64,000 nucleotides of DNA, taken from positions 1,240,001-1,304,000 of the forward strand of contig NZ_JYBP01000003.1 in NCBI RefSeq assembly GCF_000948285.1, in the 5' to 3' direction. The notes below the pieces were generated by a model that was not told the origin of the DNA, searched no databases, and saw only the letters and a program-made list of their open reading frames with translations. The position numbers and the translations under genes are program-made. Positions 11,355 to 19,510 of the stretch are shown here, piece after piece. How positions within the stretch are numbered: the stretch's first letter is position 1; every line of letters starts with the position of its first letter. This stretch comes from Geobacillus kaustophilus. GTDB taxonomy: Bacteria > Bacillota > Bacilli > Bacillales > Anoxybacillaceae.

Positions 11355-13031
11355 CTAAAATTTTCCCGAACGAAAAATCGAGTAAAGCAGCCAACCGAAT
11401 AGAAAAGCGGACGCCCCCAATCCGATTTCAACAGCAGGAATCTTCCACAGCAGCGTCGACGGCCGACCGAGCGATGAAGCGATCATCAGTCCGACGAGGA
11501 CGATGCTCAGCGAAAGAAGAACGATGCTGAACGACAGCCGGTTCGTAATCTGATCGAGCTTCTGCAGCAGCGCTTCCAAATCAGGAGCCGTGATTTCCAA
11601 CCGAAGCTTGCCATGCCGCATCATTTTCGTCCATTCCTTTACGCCCTCCGGTAGTCGGAGCAGCCATTCACCATAATCAAAAATCCGTTTCCACGCTGTT
11701 TCCGCCACGCGGTCGGGACGGAGCCGCTCTTTCATCAATCTTCTTCCAAACGGTTCGGCGACGTCCATAATGCGAAACTGCGGGTCAAGCGTCTCCACGA
11801 CCCCTTCGACCGTCAACAGCGCTTTCCCTAACAGCGTTAAATCGCTTGGGATGCGAATGCCATGGCGAAATGCCACCGAAAGCAAATCCTCGACGGCTTC
11901 CCCGAGACTCACCTCACTGAGCGGAACGCGGTAGTATTTCTCCCGCAGCTCGTCAATATCATCGCGCAATTTTCCTTCATCGACCCCGTCAGGGACAATC
12001 CCTAAACCGTAAATTGCAGCCAACACCCCATCCGTGTTTTGCCGCATTAAGGCGATGATGAGTGAAGAAAGATGATGTTTAACATGAGGTCGAAGGCGGC
12101 CCATCAAGCCAAAGTCAATGAAGGAAAGCGTTCCATCGTCAAGAACAAATACATTGCCAGGATGAGGATCGCCATGAAAAAATCCATGCTCAAACATTTG
12201 TTTAAAGGTTGCTTCAGCCAAACGCTCGGCGATCGTCTTTAAGGAGTGGCCGTTCGCTTTCAGCCGCTCGAGCTCCCCAAGTTTCATTCCTTCGACATAT
12301 TCCATCGTGAGCACGGTTTTCGTCGTATAATCCCAAAACACCTTCGGGACATACACCGACGAATCGCCGGCAAACTGCTGTGCAAACCGTTCCGCATGGC
12401 GCGCCTCGACTGTATAATCCAGCTCCTGCCGCAAGGACCGCGCCAGTTCATCGACAATCTCAGATAATTGGTAGGTTGCCGCCCAATCGAGACGACGTTC
12501 CGCCAGCACGGCCAAATCTTGCAAAATTTCCAGATCCGTCTCCACCCGCGCAGCGATGTATGGACGCTGCACTTTCACCGCCACGGCTTGTCCGGAAGGA
12601 AGAACCGCTCGATGTACTTGCCCAAGCGAAGCGGCCGCGAGCGGCGTTTCGTCAAATGAACGAAACAACGTGTCAAGCGACTCCCCGAGTTCGGTCTCCA
12701 CCGTCCGGCGAACGTCGCCAAACGGAAACGGAGGAACTTGGTCTTGCAGTTTTTCGAGCTCGCTGATGATCGGAGCGGGAATCAAATCCGGCCGTGTGCT
12801 GGCAATTTGCCCAAGCTTCACGAACGTCGGGCCGAGCTCCTCGAGCACAAGGCGGAGCCGCTCCCCAACCGTTTTTCCTTCCTTTTTCCCTTGCTCCGCT
12901 CTCCATCGCGGCGACAACGACAGAAACGACGAAAAGCCAAGCTCATCGACGATCATCCCGAATCCGTGCCGAAGCAAGGAGACGGCGATTTCGTGATACC
13001 TTCCGATATGGCGCATCCGTTTTCCGATCAT
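11355..13031 (-). CDS. ABC1/UbiB atypical kinase family protein
   Basis: A 558-residue member of the ABC1 (UbiB/COQ8/AarF) family, atypical protein-kinase-like ATPases that support quinone biosynthesis or other lipid processes. Seen are the family KxGQ motif (FVKLGQIASTRPDL), the invariant-lysine region (AVKVQRP), the catalytic loop HGDPHPGN, the DFG (FIDFGLMG) and two C-terminal transmembrane helices that would anchor it in the membrane. It precedes a phasin-like gene on the same strand, a pairing frequent in Bacillales. Whether it serves menaquinone synthesis cannot be told from sequence. Confidence 0.88.
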   Translation of the reverse strand: MIGKRMRHIGRYHEIAVSLLRHGFGMIVDELGFSSFLSLSPRWRAEQGKKEGKTVGERLRLVLEELGPTFVKLGQIASTRPDLIPAPIISELEKLQDQVPPFPFGDVRRTVETELGESLDTLFRSFDETPLAAASLGQVHRAVLPSGQAVAVKVQRPYIAARVETDLEILQDLAVLAERRLDWAATYQLSEIVDELARSLRQELDYTVEARHAERFAQQFAGDSSVYVPKVFWDYTTKTVLTMEYVEGMKLGELERLKANGHSLKTIAERLAEATFKQMFEHGFFHGDPHPGNVFVLDDGTLSFIDFGLMGRLRPHVKHHLSSLIIALMRQNTDGVLAAIYGLGIVPDGVDEGKLRDDIDELREKYYRVPLSEVSLGEAVEDLLSVAFRHGIRIPSDLTLLGKALLTVEGVVETLDPQFRIMDVAEPFGRRLMKERLRPDRVAETAWKRIFDYGEWLLRLPEGVKEWTKMMRHGKLRLEITAPDLEALLQKLDQITNRLSFSIVLLSLSIVLVGLMIASSLGRPSTLLWKIPAVEIGLGASAFLFGWLLYSIFRSGKF

Positions 13032-13082
13032 TCGGACATCTCTCCTAAGGCGGCAAAAAGCGAGCGGACAGGCCGCATCGGT

Positions 13083-13381
13083 TTACTGCCCGCTTTGTCC
13101 TTTTTCCTCAAGACGGCGGATTCGCTCTTCAAGCTGCCGCACGTCTTCTTTTGTCGCCAGTTCAAGCTTGTCGATCACTTGTTTGATTTGCTCGCGCACG
13201 AGCCGCTGCACTTCCGTTTTCCGCGCTTCGGTCTGCTGCTTCCATTGATCGATCACTTCCTTCGATTCGTCAAGCGACAGCTCCCCTTTTTTGACAAGCT
13301 CGTCAATGATCTTTTCCACTTGTTCTTTGCTTGCAATCGCCAATCCCAGCCCGAATGCCAATCTTTTTTCAAAATGCTCAT
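13083..13381 (-). CDS. Phasin-like coiled-coil protein with an apparent start-proximal frameshift
   Basis: About 95-99 residues, mostly charged helices (KEQVEKIIDELVKKGELS, then LEERIRRLEE), like the small phasin-family proteins often placed before ubiB-like genes. The only good ribosome site (AAGGAGG) serves an ATG at 13381, but that frame leaves the conserved one after six A's (13364-13369 on the + strand as T's). One extra A would join MSILKK to RLAFGLGLAIASK. Otherwise a weak TTG at 13361 must be used. I give the repaired extent. Function unknown. Confidence 0.6.
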
Positions 13382-13527
13382 TCGTTTGCAGCCTCCTTGT
13401 GCCATTCTGTTTTCCTTATTGTACCATTCTTTGGAGATCCATGTCGAGCTAGACGGCAGCTCTTTTGTATAGGAGACAGGCTGATGCGGCATGCTATCGT
13501 TGGACAACGATTCAAAGGAGGGATTTG

Positions 13528-14373
13528 ATGGCCGACGAACCATTGCATTACGGGGAAGACTATCATTTTATTCCTGCAACGTCTGTAGCAAGCGGCGTCG
13601 GAATAAGCGTGTTACCTGACTTGTACTGCCATACGGTCCAAATCGTCAACATTTGCCTTGTCGGCCGTCCTGGCGACGCATTCGTCCTCGTCGATGCGGG
13701 GATGCCGGGGGCAGCAGATGATATTATTTCTGCCGTGGAAAACCGCTTTGGCAGCGGTAGCCGCCCGCAAGCCATTATTTTAACCCACGGCCACTTTGAC
13801 CACGTCGGGGCGTTGATTGAACTCGTCCGGGAATGGAATGTGCCGGTGTACGCCCACAAAGACGAACTGCCGTATTTGACCGGCAAAGCGCGCTACCCGG
13901 AACCGGACTCATCCGTTGAGGGAGGGTTCCTCGCCAAAATCTCGCCGTTTTTCCCAAACCATCCAATCCAGCTTGACAACCGCGTCCACCCTCTCCCTGA
14001 GGATGGCACCGTCCCGCACTTGCCGGAATTTCGTTGGATTCACACGCCTGGACACACGCCGGGCCACATTTCCTTATTCCGCCCGCGCGATGCGGCGTTA
14101 ATCGCTGGCGATGCGTTTGTCACCGTGCGCCAAGATTCGCTATATAAAGTGTTGACCCAAGAAACAGAAATTACCGGCCCGCCGCGCTACTATACGACCG
14201 ACTGGGAAGCCGCCCGCGAATCGGTGCGCAAACTGGCCGCCCTCTTCCCATCGGTCGCTGTTACGGGACACGGCGCCCCGGTGTCAGGAGACGAATTGCG
14301 CGAAGGATTGACGAAACTCGCTCGTGATTTTGGCCGCATCGCTGTCCCGGATTATGGGAAGTATGTCCATTGA
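13528..14373 (+). CDS. MBL-fold metallo-hydrolase
   Basis: A 281-residue metallo-beta-lactamase fold protein. The metal site THGHFDH is near residue 90, with later ligands in HTPGHTPGH, AGDAF and TGHGAP. The ATG at 13528 follows AAGGAGGG at good spacing; an earlier in-frame start has none. Glyoxalase II and many other hydrolases share this fold, so the substrate is unknown. It is monocistronic and convergent with the tRNA operon. Confidence 0.85.
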   Translation: MADEPLHYGEDYHFIPATSVASGVGISVLPDLYCHTVQIVNICLVGRPGDAFVLVDAGMPGAADDIISAVENRFGSGSRPQAIILTHGHFDHVGALIELVREWNVPVYAHKDELPYLTGKARYPEPDSSVEGGFLAKISPFFPNHPIQLDNRVHPLPEDGTVPHLPEFRWIHTPGHTPGHISLFRPRDAALIAGDAFVTVRQDSLYKVLTQETEITGPPRYYTTDWEAARESVRKLAALFPSVAVTGHGAPVSGDELREGLTKLARDFGRIAVPDYGKYVH

Positions 14374-14421
14374 TTGAACGCCCTCCCGCCTACGGTTACG
14401 CTAAGGAAAACTTCAAAACGA

Positions 14422-14468
14422 CAAAAAAGAAAGGCTGACCCAAAATGCAAGTGCATTTCAGGCCAGCC
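14422..14468 (-). terminator. Terminator of the 5S-tRNA operon
   Basis: Minus-strand stem GGCTGG / CAGCC with a long loop, followed by TTTCTTTTTTG, 17 bases after the last tRNA. Confidence 0.7.
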
Positions 14469-14485
14469 CCTTCCGTCATAACAAA

Positions 14486-14559
14486 TGGGCCTAAGTGGAC
14501 TTGAACCACCGACCTCACGCTTATCAGGCGTGCGCTCTGACCAGCTGAGCTATAGGCCC
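14486..14559 (-). tRNA. tRNA-Ile (GAT)
   Basis: 74 bases with intact acceptor stem GGGCCTA/TAGGCCC, D, anticodon and T arms; anticodon loop CTGATAA. Last gene of the 5S-tRNA operon. Confidence 0.96.
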
Positions 14560-14577
14560 GTTGATGGAAAAGAAAAA

Positions 14578-14659
14578 TGGAGGGGGACGGATTCGAACCG
14601 CCGAACCCCAAGGGAGCGGATTTACAGTCCGCCGCGTTTAGCCACTTCGCTACCCCTCC
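14578..14659 (-). tRNA. tRNA-Tyr (GTA)
   Basis: Class II tRNA with long variable arm; acceptor GGAGGGG/CCCCTCC and anticodon loop CTGTAAA. Confidence 0.95.
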
Positions 14660-14669
14660 GTAATCGTGA

Positions 14670-14742
14670 TGCCGACTGCAGGACTCGAACCCGCAACCTA
14701 CTGATTACGATTCAGTTGCTCTACCAATTGAGCTAAGTCGGC
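14670..14742 (-). tRNA. tRNA-Thr (CGT)
   Basis: 73 bases, acceptor GCCGACT/AGTCGGC, anticodon stem ACTGA/TCAGT enclosing the loop ATCGTAA, hence anticodon CGT. Its 5' 24 bases are the part repeated in the tandem array upstream. Confidence 0.92.
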
Positions 14743-15025
14743 ATAATATGAGTAGACCGTGACTCGTTGATTTCTGTTGTGTCCCTTCCTCTTCCAGCCA
14801 ATTCGATGAAGCGGGATGCGTCGGGACAACTCGAAGCGAATTCGATGAAGCGGACGCTCGTCTCTACCAATTGAGCTAAGTCGGCATAATATGAGTAGAC
14901 CGTGACTCGTTGATTTCTGTTGTGTCCCTTCCTCTTCCAGCCAATTCGATGAAGCGGGATGCGTCGGGACAACTCGAAGCCGACTCGACGAAGCAGGTGC
15001 TCGTCTCTACCAATTGAGCTAAGTC
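14719..15025. repeat. 143-bp tandem repeat carrying 5' tRNA fragments
   Basis: Two full units (14719-14861 and 14862-15004) and 21 bases of a third (15005-15025) follow each other with a period of exactly 143 bases. Each unit begins (on the + strand) with the complement of the 5' end and D arm of the Thr tRNA and then carries about 120 bases of non-tRNA sequence. The units are nearly identical except for a block around 14837-14857 versus 14980-15000. No anticodon or T arm follows the extra tRNA pieces, so they are not tRNA genes. Open frames across this stretch are chance readings. Confidence 0.9.
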
Positions 15026-15033
15026 AATATTTA

Positions 15034-15126
15034 TGGCGGAGGAGGAGGGATTCGAACCCCCGCGGGCTGTGACACCCCTATCGGTTTTCGAAACCGACCC
15101 CTTCAGCCAGACTTGGGTACTCCTCC
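15034..15126 (-). tRNA. tRNA-Ser (CGA)
   Basis: Class II tRNA with long variable arm, acceptor GGAGGAG/CTCCTCC, anticodon loop TTCGAAA, and an encoded 3' CCA. Confidence 0.94.
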
Positions 15127-15143
15127 ATAGCTGTTTGGAGCGA

Positions 15144-15226
<83 letters not shown>

Positions 15227-15232
15227 ATACAA

Positions 15233-15304
15233 TGGAGCGTAGGGGATTTGAACCCCTGACCTCTTCGCTGCCAGCGAAGCGTTCTCCCCCTGAACTAACG
15301 CCCC
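15233..15304 (-). tRNA. tRNA-Ala (GGC)
   Basis: 72 bases, acceptor GGGGCGT/ACGCTCC, anticodon loop CTGGCAG. Confidence 0.94.
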
Positions 15305-15311
15305 ATGATGG

Positions 15312-15383
15312 TGGAGTATACTGGGATCGAACCAGTGACCCCCACGCTGTCAACGTGGTGCTCTCCCGCTGAGCTAATACTCC
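15312..15383 (-). tRNA. tRNA-Val (GAC)
   Basis: 72 bases, acceptor GGAGTAT/ATACTCC, anticodon loop TTGACAG. First tRNA after the 5S gene. Confidence 0.94.
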
Positions 15384-15392
15384 ACGTTGTTT

Positions 15393-15509
<117 letters not shown>

Positions 15510-15526
15510 CAATGGCGACGATTTCT

Positions 15527-15554
15527 ATTATAAAGCAATCCAAAAGTTTGTCAA
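15527..15554 (-). promoter_or_regulatory. Promoter of the 5S-tRNA operon
   Basis: Minus-strand consensus hexamers TTGACA (15549-15554) and TATAAT (15527-15532) with a 16-base spacer. The expected start lies about ten bases before the mature 5S. Confidence 0.85.
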
Positions 15555-15619
15555 GTTTTTTTGTATCTTTATATTTCAGTTCCTTCAGAATCAGAACGAC
15601 AATGTAAAATTTACTATAA

Positions 15620-15658
15620 AAAAATGAAAGAGTCAACCCTCTTTTTCATTTTTTTCGA
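15620..15658. terminator. AT-rich hairpin, possible bidirectional terminator
   Basis: Stem GAAAGAG / CTCTTTTTC between A- and T-runs, lying between the 5S promoter and the toxin-antitoxin locus. It could end a transcript from either side. Confidence 0.45.
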
Positions 15659-15685
15659 TCTTCACTGTCCCTTTCTCTAAAGTTC

Positions 15686-15715
15686 TTGTCATCCCCTTCT
15701 TTATACGCGTATAAT
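15686..15715 (+). promoter_or_regulatory. Promoter of the putative antitoxin RNA
   Basis: Plus-strand TTGTCA (15686-15691), 18-base spacer and a consensus TATAAT (15710-15715). It would start a transcript near 15722 that runs toward the 3' end of the holin-like toxin gene. Confidence 0.55.
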
Positions 15716-15721
15716 AAAGAA

Positions 15722-15862
15722 GAAGGAACGTACAATAAAGCAGGGCATTGGCGGCCACCAATGCCCTGTCCATACACAGCCGCTGCAAGAAGCGCAGTGG
15801 CCCAAGCCTCGGGCATCGTAACCTACCCTCGCCTCGGCCTAGCAGGGTGGGTTACTTTTTGT
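15722..15862 (+). ncRNA. Putative type I antitoxin RNA, antisense to the holin-like toxin 3' end
   Basis: Inferred transcript of about 140 bases between a plus-strand promoter and a strong terminator: the arms GTAACCTACCCT (15818-15829) and AGGGTGGGTTAC (15844-15855) pair and are followed by five T's. The terminator arm contains the complement of the toxin stop codon (15852-15854), so the two RNAs overlap tail to tail, as in txpA/RatA of B. subtilis. An internal 11-bp hairpin (15741-15768) can also serve as the toxin's terminator on the other strand. Expression is not shown. Confidence 0.5.
15741..15768 (-). terminator. Hairpin, probable 3' end of the toxin mRNA
   Basis: Perfect 11-bp stem CAGGGCATTGG / CCAATGCCCTG; on the minus strand it is followed by CTTTATT, a weak T-tract. 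Confidence 0.5.
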
Positions 15863-15941
15863 CTTTGGATACGGCGATCACCGCGACGATGAGTGACGCA
15901 AACGCAATCATGAGCGTCAGCGCGTCGGCAATCGACATCAT
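15852..15941 (-). CDS. Holin-like small toxin peptide (29 aa), candidate type I toxin
   Basis: A 29-codon gene starting ATGATG at 15941 with GGGGGTGG a few bases upstream. The peptide is one hydrophobic helix (TLMIAFASLIVAVIAV) ending SKDKK, the pattern of the putative holin-like toxin family (Hol_Tox) of Bacillales. Such peptides insert in the membrane and are silenced by an overlapping antisense RNA; a matching candidate RNA is encoded on the other strand. An extended -10 promoter (TGGTATAAT) lies at 16007-16012, giving a leader of about 60 bases that can fold. Confidence 0.7.
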   Translation of the reverse strand: MMSIADALTLMIAFASLIVAVIAVSKDKK

Positions 15942-16006
15942 CAGCACCACCCCCTTTCGTTCAGGGAGTGGCCACTGCCCACCCTGCATATGGCTGTGCA
16001 TGTTTC

Positions 16007-16015
16007 ATTATACCA
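16007..16015 (-). promoter_or_regulatory. Extended -10 promoter of the holin-like toxin
   Basis: Minus-strand TGG followed by TATAAT (16007-16012) with no clear -35. It is about 65 bases before the toxin start; the leader between can fold around GTGGCCAC. Confidence 0.5.
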
Positions 16016-16249
16016 TCAAATCAAACAAATGCGAATATACATTCGCGTCCTCGTTGAAAATTAGGAATGTTTCCCTACCCGAGGTATCCCCCCCACCTTG
16101 CCTGTTACTTCGCGCCGCATCTTCACGGCCCCTTCCTCTCTGGTTCTTATAGCCCGCTGAAACTCCGACGTTTTCATCAAGCGCATAAAATCCGCGTTTT
16201 TCCGAATAATGATCATAGACGAATCTCGCTGTTCCAAGGAGGAAAAAAG

Positions 16250-16882
16250 GTGGAACAAGCAAGGCAAACCCGCATTCATGGGCTGTTGTTGCTGATCGTC
16301 GCTGCTGTGTTCGTTTGGTCGGCCATTCGTCCAACCAGCTATGCGGTGTGGGCGCTTGAGGTCGCCCCAGCGCTTGTGGGGCTTGTGATCGTGATGGCCC
16401 TGTATCAACGCTTCCGGCTGACAACGATGTCGTATGTCATCATCGCCATGCTGGCGGTCCTCATGTTGATCGGCGGCCATTATATTTACTCCAAAGTTCC
16501 TTTTTTTAACTGGATCAAAGATGCGTTCCATTTCGAACGCAACCATTATGACCGGTTTGGCCATTTCCTCAAAGGGACGTTCGCCATCGTCCTAAGGGAG
16601 ATTGTGCTGCGGAAAACGCCGCTGTCGCGCGGCCCTTGGCTTTTCACGATCGTCACAAGCATGTCGCTCGCCATCGCCGCCCTGTATGAAATCATCGAAT
16701 GGCTCGTCTCCCTCATCTCCAAAGGGGGAAAGGCATCGAAAGACTTTTTGGGCACGCAAGGCGATATTTGGGACACCCAATGGGATATGGTATGCACATT
16801 GATTGGGACACTGATTGCCCTATGGCTGCTCTCAAGGTGGCACGACCGGCAACTTGCGCGGTTGGATCAGCCCCGCAGCTAG
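16250..16882 (+). CDS. DUF2238 integral membrane protein (YjdF-like)
   Basis: 210 residues from the GTG at 16250, which follows AAGGAGGA; the open frame extends 61 codons further upstream without a start signal. About six transmembrane helices are visible. The family motifs GHFLKG, LYEIIEW and GTQGDIWDTQWDM place it in the DUF2238 family. Function unknown. It is monocistronic with a terminator shared with the convergent gene. Confidence 0.85.
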   Translation: MEQARQTRIHGLLLLIVAAVFVWSAIRPTSYAVWALEVAPALVGLVIVMALYQRFRLTTMSYVIIAMLAVLMLIGGHYIYSKVPFFNWIKDAFHFERNHYDRFGHFLKGTFAIVLREIVLRKTPLSRGPWLFTIVTSMSLAIAALYEIIEWLVSLISKGGKASKDFLGTQGDIWDTQWDMVCTLIGTLIALWLLSRWHDRQLARLDQPRS

Positions 16883-16888
16883 GCTCGT

Positions 16889-16929
16889 AAAACAGCGGTC
16901 TTCCCTTTCAAAATAGGGAACCGCTGTTT
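16889..16929. terminator. Bidirectional terminator
   Basis: Stem AAACAGCGGT...CCCT paired with AGGG..ACCGCTGTTT between the convergent DUF2238 and DUF6044 genes. Confidence 0.8.
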
Positions 16930-18606
16930 CTATTCCACCTTGTACAAGTAAATCGTCCACGCCGACTCATCGGACGTGAACACGCGGTCCAACACAAGCC
17001 TGTTTTCCGCCGCGTTATCGATCGGAACGGCCGAGAAAATGTAGCGGCCGCCCATCTTTTTCAGCTGCTCTGTATTCAATTGCAAGTTCTTCAGCCGCTG
17101 TTTCGAGTGTTTCGTGAACATGCACCGTTTTCCAAGTTCTTCAGTGAAGATGTAGCACCGACCGCCCCATTCGTCAAAATACGTGCGGATCGTTTTGCTT
17201 TTGGCTAGTTCCTGCTCAATGATTTTGCGGAATTCGTATTTGTATGACAGCGGGTAAAAGTTGTTGTACGTATCGAGCGTGTAAAATCCGTTGTATTGGG
17301 CGATGGCGGGGTGAATGCCGATGCTGACGACGCGGTAGTCGGACACCGGGAGCCCGATGTATTGCTTGATTTCTTGGAACTGTTTTTCCGCGTAAAATTG
17401 CTTCACCGTCGGCTCGTAGCGGAAGACGATTTCTTCGTTAATCAAAAACACCAAGATCACTTGGGCCGCTAGCAGCCGCTTCGCCCACTTTTCTCCTTTT
17501 TCGCTGTATTGCCATACGATTTTCAGCGCCAGCGCAAACTGCACATAAATGACAAGCGGGCGCAAAAAATGAAAGCGGGCAAAGTTAAACGTGTCCAAAA
17601 AATGAAACCGCTCGGTAAGCGGCAGCCACCCTTTATAAAACCAAAAGGCGTACCACGCCGACAGGGCGAAATTCAGTCCGAATAGGAAAAGAAATAACCG
17701 TTCTTGCTTCCATCGTTTTTTCATGAAAACGAGATACAAGGCCATCAACCAGGCCGGCAAAATAAAAAAGGTATGCTCGGTCATGACGTGATGGTGGCCG
17801 AGGATAAAGTTTTTCCACGTCAAGCGGACGCAATGCCAAAACGACAACCGGGCATGGAAGTACTCATCCCGGCTTGTCGGCTCGTCTTCCCATAAAAACG
17901 AGTACACAAGCCGGTACTCGACAAGCAAATACAACAGCGTCATGTAAGCGATGGAAGTCAAAAAGCGGATGTTCCACCCCTTCCCGCGCAGCACATCCAA
18001 AAGCCAAAGAGTGCCCATGGCGGCAAGAAAGAAAAAGAACCCGAGCACAAAGCTGGAATAAAACGGGAGAAGCGTGAGCGCGACGTAATGTTTCCACTCC
18101 CCCTCGCCTTTCCGGATGCTCAAAAACGCCCAGAGCGCAAGCGGCATGCCGAGCGTGCTTAACATCCCCGACGGCCAAAACAGCGTCAGCGCAAATGCGA
18201 GCGCCACGCCGATGCGAACAGCCATCCAACGCGGCTCGGGCAGGAAATGCGTTTTCAACAACAAATACATGCCCAAAAATGCCACCACCCTTGTGATCGT
18301 TTGGCTGAGCGCATAAGCAGTCATCGTGGGAAATAACGCGTGCAGCCAGACGATGCCGGTCAACTCCGAACCGAGGGCATTTCTTGACAACTTGCCGTTG
18401 GCGATTTGCGGAATCTTCGCGTCAAGCGGCCCGGTGATTTTTCCGCTTTCGGAGAGCACCTTATACCAAGCGATATTGGAATCCAAATTATCGTGGACGC
18501 GAATATGGGCGTTCTCGCCAAGGAGAAAGAGCGGGGACACGTAAAGGGCGATGAGGCAAAGTGCCAAAAGGAAGAGCCATCGTTCTCTTTGTTCGGCCAT
18601 CGGCAT
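16930..18606 (-). CDS. Large multi-pass membrane protein (DUF6044/YkoS-like)
   Basis: About 558 residues with some twelve transmembrane helices in the first 400 and a soluble C-terminal 150. The pattern is like membrane glycosyltransferases of GT-C type, but I see no clear catalytic motif. It resembles B. subtilis YkoS (DUF6044). Possible starts are ATG at 18606 or 18600 (GGGAG upstream); the frame is open to 18663. Function unknown; a polysaccharide or lipid-linked glycosyl role is a guess. Confidence 0.7.
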   Translation of the reverse strand: MPMAEQRERWLFLLALCLIALYVSPLFLLGENAHIRVHDNLDSNIAWYKVLSESGKITGPLDAKIPQIANGKLSRNALGSELTGIVWLHALFPTMTAYALSQTITRVVAFLGMYLLLKTHFLPEPRWMAVRIGVALAFALTLFWPSGMLSTLGMPLALWAFLSIRKGEGEWKHYVALTLLPFYSSFVLGFFFFLAAMGTLWLLDVLRGKGWNIRFLTSIAYMTLLYLLVEYRLVYSFLWEDEPTSRDEYFHARLSFWHCVRLTWKNFILGHHHVMTEHTFFILPAWLMALYLVFMKKRWKQERLFLFLFGLNFALSAWYAFWFYKGWLPLTERFHFLDTFNFARFHFLRPLVIYVQFALALKIVWQYSEKGEKWAKRLLAAQVILVFLINEEIVFRYEPTVKQFYAEKQFQEIKQYIGLPVSDYRVVSIGIHPAIAQYNGFYTLDTYNNFYPLSYKYEFRKIIEQELAKSKTIRTYFDEWGGRCYIFTEELGKRCMFTKHSKQRLKNLQLNTEQLKKMGGRYIFSAVPIDNAAENRLVLDRVFTSDESAWTIYLYKVE

Positions 18607-18799
18607 CACGCTCCCGCCATAGCTGTTCTTGGCCATGAAATCCCTATTGAATACGATGTGCAATAAGAAGAAAATTATTCCATTCTTACATGACTGTCCT
18701 CAATATTGTGATGCATTAAAACCATAGCCAAGTTGCACACGCTTTATTTTCCCCTTATCATGGTATACATAAACGAATACATAGAAAGGGGAGCACACC

Positions 18800-19417
18800 A
18801 TGCCGAAACAACTCCCTCCCGGCCAATTTGAAACCGAAAAATGGCCGATTTTGCATGAAGGGGACGTGTACGAATTTGATGAGGCGACATGGGAATTTCG
18901 ATTGTTCGGCGAGGTCAAAAAGGAGGTCTCCTTCTCCTATCAAGAAGTGATGGCGCTGCCGAAAACGATTTCCACCGTCGATATGCATTGCGTCACGACA
19001 TGGTCGAAATTTGATACGACGTTTGAAGGCATCGCCTTCCGCGAGTTTTTGCGCTTTGTGGAGCTAGATCCTGATGTGAAATACGTGAAAATTTACGGAT
19101 ATTTAAACGGCGACCGGTTCGGCTATTCGGCGAACTTGCCGCTTGAAGCGCTGATGGGCGATGATGCCTTGTTTGTCTATCGATGGAAAGACAAGCATCA
19201 CGACTGGCAGGACATCTCGCCGAAGCACGGCTATCCGCTCCGTTTCATTCCGCCGGCGACGTTTTACTTATGGAAAGGGGCGAAATGGGCGTCCGGCATC
19301 CGCTTTATGAAGGAAGATGAGCCGGGCTACTGGGAAGAGCGCGGTTATTCGATGACCGCCAATCCGTTTAAAGAGGAGCGGTTTGCCGAATCGGCGGCGC
19401 GATTCCGCTTTTGGTAA
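18800..19417 (+). CDS. Molybdopterin-dependent oxidoreductase, sulfite oxidase-like
   Basis: A 205-residue single-domain SUOX-fold protein with the molybdenum-ligating Cys64 in DMHCVTTWS. A GAAAGGGG site precedes its ATG. Lacks heme and dimerization domains of true sulfite oxidases, as in B. subtilis YuiH. No signal peptide, so likely cytoplasmic; substrate unknown. Confidence 0.85.
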   Translation: MPKQLPPGQFETEKWPILHEGDVYEFDEATWEFRLFGEVKKEVSFSYQEVMALPKTISTVDMHCVTTWSKFDTTFEGIAFREFLRFVELDPDVKYVKIYGYLNGDRFGYSANLPLEALMGDDALFVYRWKDKHHDWQDISPKHGYPLRFIPPATFYLWKGAKWASGIRFMKEDEPGYWEERGYSMTANPFKEERFAESAARFRFW

Positions 19418-19457
19418 CCACTCGGCATCGCCTTACTGCTTTTCTGAACGGACTAAC

Positions 19458-19496
19458 AAAAACGAGGGCTCTTTGATCAAGAACCCTCGTTTTTCA
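19458..19496. terminator. Bidirectional terminator
   Basis: Stem AAACGAGGGCTC / GAACCCTCGTTT ending in five T's, between the convergent oxidoreductase and threonine synthase-like genes. Confidence 0.85.
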
Positions 19497-19510
19497 GTGC
19501 CATATTTCCG

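Noticed and set aside
13361-13375. AAAAAAG in the phasin-like gene as a classical -1 slippery heptamer
   Set aside because: The heptamer is not in the right phase for A AAA AAG decoding from the ATG at 13381; simple homopolymer slippage or a sequencing error is more likely.
16067-16249. Upstream extension of the DUF2238 frame
   Set aside because: The 61 extra codons show no conserved feature and have no start signal; the GTG at 16250 has a strong AAGGAGG.
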